17,745 nt of DNA from Phoronis ovalis. Lineage: Eukaryota; Phoronida; Phoronidae. The position numbers and the translations under genes are program-made. Below, piece by piece: positions 8,100-17,745 of the stretch. The stretch's first letter is position 1. Each line of letters opens with the position of its first letter. The stretch lies in the NCBI GenBank assembly GCA_028565635.1, contig JAOXYB010019749.1:1-17745 (forward strand), in the 5' to 3' direction. Under the pieces are notes generated by a model. The model ran no database searches, had not been told where the DNA came from, and saw only the letters and a list, made by a program, of their open reading frames with translations.

Positions 8100-10055
8100 T
8101 GATGATTAATCACTTTATGAACAAGTATTATACTAACATGATGGATGATGTGGCAAGGCTATAGGGAAAAATCAACAATAACAGGTTCCCCTCATAACTG
8201 AACTCTTAAATTCTCCTTTGCATGCATGACAAAGCACTATTTTTCAATGAAATTTGCATCAATGTATAACAAAGATAATAGCTATATCTATGTCGCTTAT
8301 TAAAAACACCCTTAATGCACTGCTTGCTGGTACGTGACACTGTGTAAGTTTAATATTGGCACTGCACATATAATTTCTTCATAGACAAACATTTATCTCT
8401 TCATTTTAGAAAACAAGACGCTCATGGAATTTCATAAATATGATAATTTAAGCTATTTTTTAAATATTAAATGTACATGCAGTTATAGAATATTTTTTAG
8501 TAGTTGGAAAACAATAAACATGAAATTAAATTTTGTATTACCTGAAATGTCATTGTTTTAAAAATGCTAGTAAACTAGAAATATATGAGTTTTAAGGAAA
8601 TGGCAAAAGTTGCTATATAATTCCTTAATACATACATATCAGTTATTTTCTTTTGATCAATGGCTTCCTGGGTTTGAGATTAATCATGCATTAAATCACA
8701 ACAATTCCTGTACCTACCATTTGTGGCTACTAGATAGAATACACCTCTGTGCATTTTCCAAAATGAAAATATAGTAAGTAAACTAGGCGTATTGTGATTA
8801 TGTTACCTGATCGTATGATTAAAGTCTCAAGGTACCTAAGCCATTTTGAGGTGAAAATGTGTTTTTAAACCATATATTTTTATATATCTCAGATTTTGTT
8901 TTGATAATTTAAGGGATCTAGTCAAAAGATATCACAATGACTGCAAACGTAGTGTTAATATGAAAATAACCCACCTCCCCCATTTCAAACGTACATGTAA
9001 GTTAATACACACTCTTACAACACACTACCCAGTCCTATATATTCATCTATGGATTTCCATGTTCATTGTCAGTCCCGATAGTAGGCCACACATTGCTATG
9101 TGATTAAGCGATGAAATACCAAAGTGGGTACCACTTGGTGGTGGTTCACGTGCTCACAGTTCGACCTTTGACGCATCTAAGTAATCCCTGTGATGAAATT
9201 TCACTAGATTACCTTGTAGTATAAGAGTATTCATGAATATTATACCTAACAAATGTCCGGGAACCATGTCTATTCATGATAATATATAATTAGGTCATTT
9301 TTAGTCACATTTTACAGCCGTCACCTGGTTTTAGACTAAAGTGAGCTTTACATGTGTAATATGCTTTGATCTTAATACTAAGAAAAAATTGGGATCGAGT
9401 ATATATATGTTCATGCCTGATAATTTGATTAATTGCACTTTTTATGCAAAAATAACCAGTTGGGTGAAAGTTCATTGCAGGGATGTTTCTAAGGTCAAAC
9501 TGTGCACGAGTGAACGATCACCATAAAAATACAAATAGGAAGAAATTAGTACCCACTTTGATATTACACTACTTAATCACACACAGACATGTAGCCTACT
9601 GTCTGAACTGCCATCCGGGAGCTAATAGAGCTATTGATGATCGAATAGGACTGGGCAGTGTGCCATATGAGCGTGTATTGTAAAACAAAGACATTTAATG
9701 TACAGGTTATAATCACCAAAGCATCTCCAACATATGAAACAAACAAAAATTTAAAGAGAAAACTTTTAGACGCATCTCCTCATTCTTGTGGAAATGGAAA
9801 TTAGAGATGAGTCAAATAAATATCATATACTTTATGAAACTACTTCTGTATTTTCAGGAAGTATCATATTTTTGACCAGTCAAATCTCGATCGCAATATG
9901 GAAAGTTGTTTTCAACTGGATACGATTTAATTCACATTTTGTGCTTCAACACTATATGATGATTAAAATATGGTCATATGGCATAAGCACACATTAACGT
10001 ATCTGACAACAACAAGCAGTCAGCAGATGTTAAGAAACAAAAAAATTCCAACACA
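8100..10055. other. Intergenic spacer and upstream region of gene B
   Basis: Between the probable end of gene A and the start of gene B. Contains only short open frames without recognisable domains. Two minus-strand CAG|GTAA donor-like sites (last exon bases near 8542 and 8807) could belong to further 5'UTR exons. A near-palindrome CCAAAGTGGGTACCACTTGG lies around 9120-9139. No promoter could be established. Confidence 0.4.
8111..8121 (-). promoter_or_regulatory. Weak TATA-like element upstream of gene B
   Basis: Minus-strand TTCATAAAGTG, about 30 nt before a pyrimidine-CA initiator-like CTCACAG. In AT-rich DNA such matches occur by chance, so this is only a candidate. Confidence 0.2.
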
Positions 10056-10059
10056 TAAA

Positions 10060-11819
10060 AAAATCTAAAAGCACAGATTTATTTCACTATCACCAGTATA
10101 GATAAAATCAATTCCTTTACAATTAATTCTACAGAAATTGTGTACAAAGCATTGCTTAATTTTGTTTAGGAGTACTAAATAATTAGTTACAGTAGCTGAC
10201 ATTCATTACAGTTGATAGCAATTCTCTTTTAATTCTCATGTTTTAAATTATTATAAACAGCTGTATTGTATTCTATTACAAAATAATTCTTTTCGGTAGA
10301 AACTGGAATTACAAGGAGCAGGGTTTTTATAAAACATGGGTATAGGAACTGTCTGTGCAGAAGCGTGCAGGCATTAAACTACAAATATTAGTGCTCATAT
10401 TCACTCTAGAGACAATTTCACACGAATAATAAGAATGACAATTAATAGATAGATATCACATTTAGTCACAATAAAAGGAATGTGAAAAATTGGGAATATT
10501 TGTTAACTTCCTGATTATAATTGGTTTACAAGATAGAAATATCAAATCAAATATTACAGGCATTCACAGCAAATGCTATATATGGATTACAAGTAGTTTT
10601 TTTTTAAGACAATGGCATCTGACAAGAACATATTCATTCTCTGTGCAGTATGTAATTGTCTGTAATCTCAACCAGAATGAGATCAACCCAGTATATGATG
10701 TAGCATCAGGTTATATACTGCCATACAAAAAAACATAGCAAGCTAAGCATGTCACTCAATCTTAAAAAGGATTTTTTTTCAATTTTAAAACAGTGTTTCA
10801 AGAAATGCTGCTAAGTATATACATATATAAATCCCTCACATTACAAATATGTTCTTATTTAAAATGGACATTCCCATATATACATACGCATATTAGTACA
10901 TTAAGAAGTTTACCATCTAGTTGACGACTATGTATTGAAAGGTTATGTACAAACAGGAATAAGAAAGAAAAACTAAATTTGCCACACTACTTTTCACTAT
11001 GGAAAAACACAAATTTACATTTCAAAAAGTACTTCAACAATCGTACTGTTTAAAAATGTCTACTAGAATTTGTCTGATTTAAATTCAAAACACTTAAGCT
11101 TATGTACTTTAGCCATAAAACTAGTAAGCTTCCTGTAAATATTAAAACAGCAATAAAATTTTACGAATCTTAAAATTAACACTTTTTGCCAATGTACAGA
11201 AAAGTTTCCAAGATTGTTATATTTTTATACATATTACCTCTTGATTACAAGTATTGAGTACCTATATGTAATTGCTAATCTACTTTTTAGTTTTGAGTCT
11301 CGCTCCATGATTGTGACTCAGAAATACATACAAATATCATCACAATCATATTCTTAGGGTCACACATTCAGGTAAATATAAGAAATTCTCAATGTGTCTC
11401 TTATTGCTTGTTCAGTTCTTCTGCCATGTCATAGATCTGTCAGCTGAATCAATTCAAGCATCTGTAGACACACTGAGAAGTTCTCTCATCTTGCAAACTA
11501 TTCAAAACAATGGCAGTGTTGGTGTCGTACAGAAAAACTTTTAAAAAATAAAATTTCACTAGCCCTTAGAATAACATAATACTGGCCTTCAGCAGTTTAT
11601 GCCATCTTACTTTCTGTTGATTTCAGAGCTAATTTCATGCTAAAATTCTTATGACAATCATTGTATCATGGGGAAATGCATGCCTTGAACTCCTTGACTG
11701 ATTATTTTGCAAAACTTTCTATTCACCAATTGTACCAGAAACTATAAGTTTTAAGTTTTTTTGCAGTCAAAAGCTTTCGAGAAATTCAGGGTTTGCATCG
11801 CTTTCCTCTAGTTCCATAC
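10060..11819 (-). other. Probable 3'UTR of gene A
   Basis: About 1.75 kb after the stop codon without any convincing coding exon, AT-rich throughout. The only AATAAA I found on the minus strand in this stretch is at 10083-10078, near the far end. An ATTAAA variant lies near 10230 and TATAAA variants are also present, so shorter ends are possible. Extent is inferred from the signal only. Confidence 0.5.
10078..10083 (-). terminator. Poly(A) signal AATAAA, candidate for gene A
   Basis: Plus-strand TTTATT reads AATAAA on the minus strand, in the right direction downstream of the gene A stop. Cleavage would fall at roughly 10050-10065. Confidence 0.45.
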
Positions 11820-11917
11820 TTAGACGAGTTTCAGCCACACGAAGATAGCTGATAGCACAAGTGAAATAAAACTTGGGCATACATAAGAAGCAGATCCAAT
11901 AACTCCGCCTGTGCTAT
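11820..11917 (-). CDS. Gene A last exon: hydrophobic C-terminus (GPI signal or single membrane span) and stop
   Basis: Acceptor TTTCAG|AT, entered in phase 1, which fits either alternative exon. Encodes DSTGGVIGSASYVC, then PSFISLVLSAIFVWLKLV and TAA (11822-11820). A run of small residues (S-T-G-G, G-S-A-S) precedes an 18-residue hydrophobic end. This fits a GPI-attachment signal; a type I membrane span with a cytoplasmic tail of only a few residues is the other reading. The Lys three from the end is slightly unusual for GPI signals. There is no signalling tail. Confidence 0.85.
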
Positions 11918-14900
11918 CTGAAATGAAATAATTAATAATGTATTAACATATTTTTATGGTGATATTCAGTTGAATAATGACCAAAAAGAATGATGGTATA
12001 TAATTGATTGATTTGTGAAACTGTTAAAATACTATTGCAAAACAAAAACATTACTTCCAAATAATCATTTTACAAATATTTTAATCAATGAAAACTTTCT
12101 TAAACAATGAAAATTAAACAACCTCTAGTACAATAAAAATATCTGAAGCAAATGCAGTTTGCAATCGATTAAAGCACAAAATGCAGGGTTCCAACCAACT
12201 TGCTTCAAGCAGATGTTTGCATTGACATAAAAAGGAGACATGAAACAATTTAAAACACTAGTAAGTTACTCTAGCATATTAAAGCATATTCTAATAATAA
12301 GAATTGTATCATGTTAACATTTTAGTTCATAAACCAGACTAACTGACAGTGCATGCTTAATAACAGAACAACTTTGTGTAGGGAATCTGATAAATTAATT
12401 CAGACTGTATTCATTTTAGGAAATTTCCAGTGTAGGACATTCAGAACAAACACATGGCATTTTTTGTGTAGGTTAAAGCTAAAAAAAGGAATGCAATCTG
12501 CTCATATCTTTTGTTATTTAGAAATGGTAAAAGTTGACTATAAATATAAATATATATACTTCAGAAGCATATATAAAAAAACTGGGAATATGAAAATTAA
12601 ATTTAGACTTCAGACCTTTTTTGAGGGTTACAGTCTTTGTATCTTTTCCTGCTGTGTTCTCTGCATAAAGTGCATATGCTTGAAAGTCTGCCGAGCTAAC
12701 TCGGGAGATTTTTAGTTTAGCCATGAGTCTCTCTCCAACAGTCTGTGTAAAGGAACATAATTACTATAACATATAAACAACAGAGGCTGTGTAACAAGGG
12801 TGCTGTGCTTTGCAATGTAAGATTATGTTGCTTGGATGGCATTGTTCGTGTTTTCAACATCCCCTTTCACTAAATTTCAAAGACCTTTGGTAATGTGTAA
12901 AGTCTCTAAGATTGATATTGATCCATTGTAACAACACCATACAAACATTTCAGGGAGGGAGCAGGGATAGGGATGAAAGCATTGATTAGAAAGCCACACC
13001 ACTTCACAGCCACACTCAATGTTAGAAGTATACCTTTCTGGAGCTGAATAAGAATCTCTGTTGTGCCAACGCTGTTCTGTACAGACAACTTGTAGGTTTG
13101 GAAATCTTTGGACGAAACACGACTTATCTTCAATTTTGCCTTGGATCTTGATATTGAACTTGTCTAAAGTAGGCGAATAATCCATGTTTAAGCTTTCAAA
13201 CATTAAGCAAGCATGCAATCTGCACCTTCTTTACACACCCATAGAGATACAATTATGTTTCTTGGGGCTGACTAGGATGCATCATATAGCTTAACAAATA
13301 ATTCAACTGTATCAGTTGTTTTTAAGGTTATCATGAAAATCAACAGCAATTAAAAATTGATCACCTTTAATTGTTTTATGTGGACTCAATTAGTTAGACA
13401 TGTGCCACCAGTTCTTAGCAGAAACGTTGAACAAACTTGGTGAGTGTTTCTCATAAATTGCCAATGCTATATGAATTGGTGGTATGTGTCTTAATTGGAT
13501 CCATATAAAAGGATGAATGGAAAACTATTGTACCGTATTTATCCAAATCATCGCCCTGGGCAATTATTTTTAAAAATATGCTTTTGTGGAGGTGATTATT
13601 AGAGTGGATGCAATTATTTTAAAACTTCTTTCGTACTCTTGACATGAATATTAATTTTGAAAAATTTGTATTTGCAATACATAAGGCAGTTTTTGAAGAC
13701 TGTCAGTTTATCAAACAAATCGGTTTATTTAAGCAAAATTCGGTGTCTAATGCATTTTTTTAATAGAAAAAAACTGTTATAAACCTTAAACAAACATTAA
13801 GTTTATTTCCTTCTAAAGTATGTCATGTAACTTGCCTCAAGCAGCTTGAATGCCTATAAACATCATGCAGTGTCTGATTTTGAAAACCAAAAAGCAAATT
13901 TTATCATTACAGCTTTGAAACACTTTTCTTTTGTGATGCCTCATTATCATTTTACAACTCGATCTGTTGATGAAAAGTAATTTTTTATTTGAAACTTTAA
14001 ACAGAGCAAAAGGGTGGTGAAAAGATTGTAAGCAGAATTTTTAGCAGACTACTTTAAAAGTGAACAAAGTATATCGTTTCAGTTAAATGGGCAATGTTAG
14101 TAATTTAGCATTTTCTAGGTTTCAAATTTCTGTGAAAAATTTAGCATTATACTCCAAAAGAGAGACGTTGTACATCATATATACAAACACAACCTAATAA
14201 GCTGTTTGCACATACTAAGTGGTGTGTTGTTGAATTTATTGACCATCCATATTATTTTTAAAATGCTATGAATTGTGGGATTAACTGCATTCTTTTAACT
14301 AAGCTAAATAGCAGATATAAAATGCAGGCAACTTGTAAAGGGCTATTGACACATAGCAGAAAAGAGATTATGTTAAGCACGAAAGGCCATACATGCAATA
14401 TAAACAAAACACATACACAAAACAATTATTAAATTCAAAAATAACAATCCATCGCTCACTGTATTTCGCTCAAGCAAAATGAATTCAGTTTTCATTAATA
14501 TGGTCAATAAATTACAAATCTGAATCCAGCATCGAATGTCAACCGTGTTTTCACTAATTGTGGACTTCGAAATTTTTTTACTGTACAATTATAACCCTTG
14601 TAAGACTATTTGAATGTCCTATAAAGTATAAATAAACAAAATTGTGCGACATTTGTGTCAAAAATAATGTATATTCCAAAACATCTATGCCAAAGTGAAA
14701 ACGAGACAGGTATATGTATCATATGAACTAGTAGATACATTTTAAAGGTTCCCAATACCTAATTTCTCACAAACAATGCAAATTATACTGCATACGAAAA
14801 AAGCTTATTGCCGGTTTTGTAATCCTTAGCGATTCAAGTTTAATGTATTCATCTCACTTTCACTTTGGTTTTTAAATACTTTGTCTTAAAATTACCGCAT

Positions 14901-17597
14901 AATTCTGTGTTTGATTTATACATTATATAGAACCAACTTGAAATACTCATTTAAAAAAGAGGTTTAATTGTTTCCATACATGATGATTTAAGAACCTCAT
15001 AGCCAGATTTGTAGATAGTGATCCTGAATTCATTTGCCTTCACGATACTATAACATACAACAGCATGAAAATGCAAGGGAGGAATAATGCGTGCATATGA
15101 AATTGACTCTGTTGGCAAGTAACATGTTTTCACTCTCACAACATTCTCCAAATTGTTCTGTAACTTTTGATATCCTGATAGTATAGTATCTCCCTTAATT
15201 GTATGAAAATATCTTGTATATATGCTAGCTTAAACAAAAGCAGACGGGATATGTTGTGAAGTTGTGCACATGTTACTGAGGCCACTGGAAGACTTAATTG
15301 TTTATGAATTAATGAAACCATGACTGACTTGGTTACACTGATGTTTATAGGCTCACTTATATAGTTGAGCAAAATATTTAATACAGTTAATAATATTGCA
15401 TGATTACAGCAATTTTACGTTCGTTTTACTTCAGATGTAAAAAAAGTAAAATCAAGTTCCTGAATAAACACACCTAATGAAAATGATAAAAAAAGAATAA
15501 TAAGTGTTTCCTTTCTTATTTTATTTCTAGGACTTGCTAGAGCCATTCCACTAATGTAAAATTACTACCAGGGGACTATTAAAACTAGACTGTGTTCAAT
15601 TCCTGTGGGAAGAAATTTGGAAAAAAGAAAATTAGCAGTAAAGTTACGTTACTTTCACCTGTGGTGGAGGGGAATAAAAAATTGTTTGAATTGCCAGGGG
15701 AAAAGAGGGACAGAAAATAAAGGTTCCCTTTGGTAGTGATATTTAATGGAGTGGCTGTATACATAGTCCTTAACAAAAATTGTTTTCAGATCAACTTACT
15801 TCAAGGTAAGTCAAGTAACCATATCCGTTTTTATGGTCAGCATTAAGTATCTTTGTTTCTTTACCCTCTAAAAATTCCCACCATATGTTTGTTGCTTCAG
15901 GTTTAGACATAATTGTACAGATAATCCAAACATCCATTTGATCTAGTTTAGCTGGTTTCGTTTCATCACATATGATGGATGGTTTGGTTGCTGTAGTAGA
16001 AAAATATACTTTCATGAACCAGTTTACAGTTCAATTACACGGTTTGTATTATATTAAGTTATATGTTAGTACTGATATAATTCTGTGTAATAGAGTATAT
16101 TTAGCAAATAAGAGTTCAGAAAGCAGAATATCTACAACTTTACAATCTCATTACATTCAAAGCAGTGATTGCAGTATTTTGAAATAAAATTAAAATTCTC
16201 GACTTTTATGCAATTTTAAATTTGGTCAATCATCATTATATGAGTGCAAATATTCGTGTAGAATTTAGTAACTTTAAACATTTACCAGCCATCTTAATGC
16301 TTGCAGTGTTACGTTTAAAAACTGTTCCTTTTTTGTTCATCGACTTGCACTCAATTGATTTTCCGTCATCAGACCTTGTTGGTTGATAGTCATCTACTTT
16401 GTAGGTAAACCTAAAAAATCAAAATAAGCATTAACATTGCGACCACCTGCTACACCTGAGACTATACTTTGAAAGCCAGCTCTATATATAAGTCCAGCCT
16501 AGCTGGCTTAATTTTGATACTGACCCTTATTATAATGATTGCCCGACAGGGGTATCAGAAATACACATCATGCTAGTTCATGATCGTTTTGTATTATTGT
16601 CGAGGACGTATAAGTATAATTTCCCTTTGTGCGTGCCTCTTCACAATATGATGATACAGAAAATTACATATTAATTTTTTAGTTAAAATATGAACCATGA
16701 AATAAAAAATCTAGACTGGTATAAAATATACCTATTGCTTTCTTTCCTAAAAATGGAATCTCTGACTTAGCAAATGTTTTGAGCATAATCAGACATGCCA
16801 AGTCACCTGCATTCGCCGGGTGACATCCGCTAAAATTTTGCTAATTTTCTTACTTATATATACAAATGACGTCACAAAAACACTAATCTCCCGCATGTTT
16901 TTGCTCTGACCTTGCCATCTCTGCATAATGTCTTACAAGACACGAAGTAATTAAATTGTTGTCTATAGAGTGTACTAGCTGTTACTTTGGATTTAACTTC
17001 AGTGTGTTTTAAATAACTTGAGTTTAGTTCATGCCCAGGGTAAGAATCTATCTAGCTGTCCATTAGACTGTAAGTTTTGGATAATATCCCCCAGTTTTCA
17101 CACCCTCCTTTATGAATCAACTTTGTATGTCCCCAAAATCTGTGCACACTAAAAATTTGTTTGAATCTAAAATATTTTTACGTTCTCTATAATTATGCAC
17201 TTTGTTTGTCTTTAACCCCAAAAAGTAAAATAATTTAATGTTTCAGCATATGAATTAGAAAATTTGTACCAACAGGGTCCTGTTCTGATTAGCAATTGTA
17301 AACAGCAAACTTTATATCCAATTGTCCTCATTATTTTACAAGCTCATGTATATAAGCAACATTAAATTTGTATTCAAGGGGGAACATCAGAGTGGTTGCA
17401 TGAACCAAGTTTACTTACGTAGTAGTTTTTGTCTGAAATGCATTTTCATCTATATCAGGTGACCATTCGTGATTTTCATTAGTTCCAACATTATTAAAGG
17501 GAACATCACCAATAGTAAACACAACTTCAGGTACAGGCATCCCTCCTATGCTTGAGCATTCAAGATTTACATTGATATTTTCAGCCCAATGGAATAT
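11820..17597 (-). CDS. Gene A (5' partial): paralogous multi-Ig surface protein with mutually exclusive exons
   Basis: Joined minus-strand exons: 17597-17419, 16410-16286, 15990-15800, then either 13163-13034 or 12742-12616, then 11917-11820 ending in TAA. All junctions are GT/AG and in frame. Encodes the last two Ig domains of a protein homologous to gene B: a C2/CD80-like Ig with two canonical cysteines, then a membrane-proximal Ig lacking the strand-F Cys, then a hydrophobic C-terminus. The N-terminal part (perhaps a reeler domain and V-like Ig as in gene B) lies beyond the right edge and cannot be judged. The long introns around the alternative pair (2.6 kb and 0.7 kb) contrast with the single 0.24-kb intron at the same place in gene B. 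A recognition or adhesion role is inferred. Confidence 0.9.
12616..12742 (-). CDS. Gene A alternative exon b: second half of membrane-proximal Ig
   Basis: 127 nt. TVGERLMAKLKISRVSSADF, then QAYALYAENTAGKDTKTVTL and KK. Acceptor CTTTACACAG|ACT, donor AAAG|GTCTGA, phase 0 in, phase 1 out. AKLKISRVSS-x-DFQ is shared with exon a; after that the two diverge (about 19 of 36 aligned residues identical overall). Strand-F Cys is again Leu (Y-A-L). The GTCTGA donor is weaker than that of exon a, which would be consistent with regulated use. Confidence 0.87.
13034..13163 (-). CDS. Gene A alternative exon a: second half of membrane-proximal Ig
   Basis: 130 nt. TSSISRSKAKLKISRVSSKD, then FQTYKLSVQNSVGTTEILIQ and LQK. 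Acceptor CCTACTTTAG|ACA, donor AAAG|GTATAC, phase 0 in, phase 1 out. Opening TSS and the block DFQ-x-YKL...NSVGT match gene B exon 11 most closely, so this copy looks like the ancestral one. The strand-F Cys is replaced by Leu (Y-K-L). Joining it to exon b would shift the frame. Confidence 0.9.
13164..15799 (-). other. Long intron of gene A before the alternative exons
   Basis: 2.6 kb between the first-half exon of the last Ig and alternative exon a. I searched it on the minus strand for a third copy of the E-F-G exon (pattern D-F-Q-x-Y) and found no intact one. It holds the TACCGTATTTA-type repeat; the remainder is unremarkable AT-rich sequence. Confidence 0.65.
13531..13625. repeat. TACCGTATTTA-type interspersed repeat in gene A intron
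   Basis: Begins TACCGTATTTATCCAAATCA and goes on through CGCCCTGGGCAATTATTTT, GGAGGTGATTATTAGAGTGG and a second CAATTATTTTAA. The plan (ACCGTATTTA, then GCC-GGGC-TTATT, repeated) recalls a repeat type I associate with many marine invertebrate genomes. It lies about 370 bp 5' of alternative exon a. Identification is from memory of the general pattern, not from a search. Confidence 0.4.
15800..15990 (-). CDS. Gene A exon: first half of membrane-proximal Ig
   Basis: Contains TKPSIICDETKPAK, VWIICTIMSKPEA, NIWWEFLEGKE and YGYLTYLE. Strand-B Cys and WW core are present, with the extra N-terminal Cys (I-I-C) conserved with gene B. Acceptor CTACAG|CA, donor CTTGAA|GTAAGT, phase 1 in, phase 0 out. 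Phase 0 at this donor matters: both downstream alternative exons begin in phase 0. Confidence 0.93.
16286..16410 (-). CDS. Gene A exon: C2/CD80-like Ig, strands E-G
   Basis: TFTYKVDDYQPTRSDDGKSI, then ECKSMNKKGTVFKRNTAS and IKMA. The strand-F Cys is in I-E-C-K-S. Acceptor TTTTTAG|GTTT, donor GGCTG|GTAAAT (non-consensus at +5 but acceptable). Phase 2 in, phase 1 out, as in gene B exon 9. Confidence 0.92.
16411..17418 (-). other. Intron of gene A inside the C2-like Ig domain
   Basis: About 1 kb, with two short inverted repeats and a small GC-richer patch near 16795-16830 (CATGCCAAGTCACC, CGGGTGACATCCGC) that may be a repeat remnant. No coding exon seen. Confidence 0.7.
16473..16509. repeat. 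Inverted repeat in gene A intron
   Basis: AAGCCAGCT (16473-16481) and AGCTGGCTT (16501-16509), a perfect 9-bp stem around a 19-nt loop. A second small inverted repeat, GTCACC / GGTGAC, lies at 16802-16824. No function can be assigned. Confidence 0.4.
17419..17597 (-). CDS. Gene A exon: C2/CD80-like Ig, strands B-D
   Basis: IFHWAENINVNLECSSIGGM, then PVPEVVFTIGD, ending DENAFQTKTT. The strand-B Cys lies in L-E-C-S-S. Acceptor TTGTAG|ATA, donor ACTAC|GTAAGT, phase 0 in and phase 2 out, identical phases to gene B exon 8. The coding exon before it (homologue of gene B exon 7) is not in the window. Confidence 0.93.
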
Positions 17598-17668
17598 CTA
17601 CAAAAAGCACATGTAAGGAAGTCTTGTCAGTATGCCCATGAACAGATCGAGGTCCAATGGCTGTATAT

Positions 17669-17745
17669 TCCCGGGGGGTACTCAAGGTTTTTTGACTACG
17701 GGGATGTGCCGCGGAACCCAATCCAAAATTTTAGCTTGTGGTAGC
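17669..17745. repeat. Repeat fragment at right window edge (CCCGGGGGGTACTC-type)
   Basis: Starts CCCGGGGGGTACTCAAGG near 17670 and continues GACTACGGGGATGTGCCGCG. This resembles a repeat type I recall from cnidarian and other marine invertebrate genomes (CCGGGGGTACTC, then ACGGG-ATGTGCCGC). Cut by the window end; the next upstream exon of gene A must lie beyond it. Confidence 0.45.

Noticed and set aside
9341-10738. Several short plus-strand frames between the genes
   Set aside because: 60-80 codons each, no domain, signal peptide or splice support; expected by chance in AT-rich spacer and 3'UTR.
12353-12715. Plus-strand open frame of 120 codons
   Set aside because: Antisense to alternative exon b, whose minus-strand frame has splice sites and clear Ig homology; the plus frame shows no domain.
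12877-13218. Second minus-strand frame of 113 codons over exon a
   Set aside because: Other frame of the same exon; the Ig match (AKLKISRVSS, DFQTYKL) is only in the frame given, and only that one has fitting phases.
14951-15061. Possible third, degenerate copy of the alternative exon (KANEFRITIYKSGYEVL)
   Set aside because: Faint resemblance to the D-F-Q-x-Y strand, but no acceptor gives the needed phase 0 frame without an immediate stop, and the flanking residues do not align.
14373-15776. Minus-strand frames at 14373-14588, 15136-15372 and 15585-15776
   Set aside because: No Ig motif, no fitting splice sites; intronic chance frames.
1-17745. tRNA, rRNA, CRISPR array or prokaryotic operon
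   Set aside because: No cloverleaf, spaced direct repeats or ribosome-binding patterns seen; the spliced gene structure is plainly eukaryotic.

Overview
This is metazoan nuclear DNA, AT-rich, with short spliced exons, and no prokaryotic features. All supported genes lie on the minus strand, so they read from high to low coordinate. Every exon was found by translating the minus strand, placing GT/AG borders and checking that phases join. The repeats (CCCGGGG-type ends, a TACCGTATTTA-type element) look like interspersed repeats common in marine invertebrates such as cnidarians, sponges or molluscs. That placement is an inference and the species cannot be named.

Layout, right to left. Gene A (17597 to 11820, 5' end outside the window) contributes the C-terminal half of a multi-Ig surface protein: a two-cysteine C2/CD80-like Ig domain (exons 17419-17597 and 16286-16410), then a membrane-proximal Ig domain whose first half is exon 15800-15990. 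The second half is encoded by either of two tandem homologous exons (13034-13163 or 12616-12742). A last exon (11820-11917) encodes a hydrophobic C-terminus (GPI signal or very short-tailed membrane anchor). A long 3'UTR follows, with a poly(A) signal at 10078-10083. About 2 kb of spacer and upstream sequence separates it from gene B.

Gene B (7594 to 244 or 185, probable non-coding first exon near 8034-8090) is complete or nearly so. It encodes a signal peptide, a reeler (reelin N-terminal type) domain, a V-like Ig domain, a C2/CD80-like Ig domain and a membrane-proximal Ig domain in eleven coding exons whose phases all agree (540 residues plus a tail). Reading through the last exon's possible donor gives a short GPI-like tail ending at 185; alternatively a last exon lies beyond the left edge. 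Exons of A and B correspond one to one, about 52% identical in the first half of the last Ig domain, so the two are tandem paralogues.

Points of most interest: the reeler plus three-Ig architecture; a pair of mutually exclusive exons in gene A that swap half of one Ig domain, with exclusivity enforced by reading frame; and loss of the canonical strand-F cysteine (replaced by Leu) in this domain in all three versions, with a conserved extra cysteine near strand A. Together these suggest a tandem family of secreted or GPI-anchored recognition or adhesion proteins, possibly immune or allorecognition-related. That function is inference only. The rest is introns holding repeats, including a probable MITE in intron 1 of gene B. 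No tRNA, rRNA, CRISPR or plus-strand gene could be supported.
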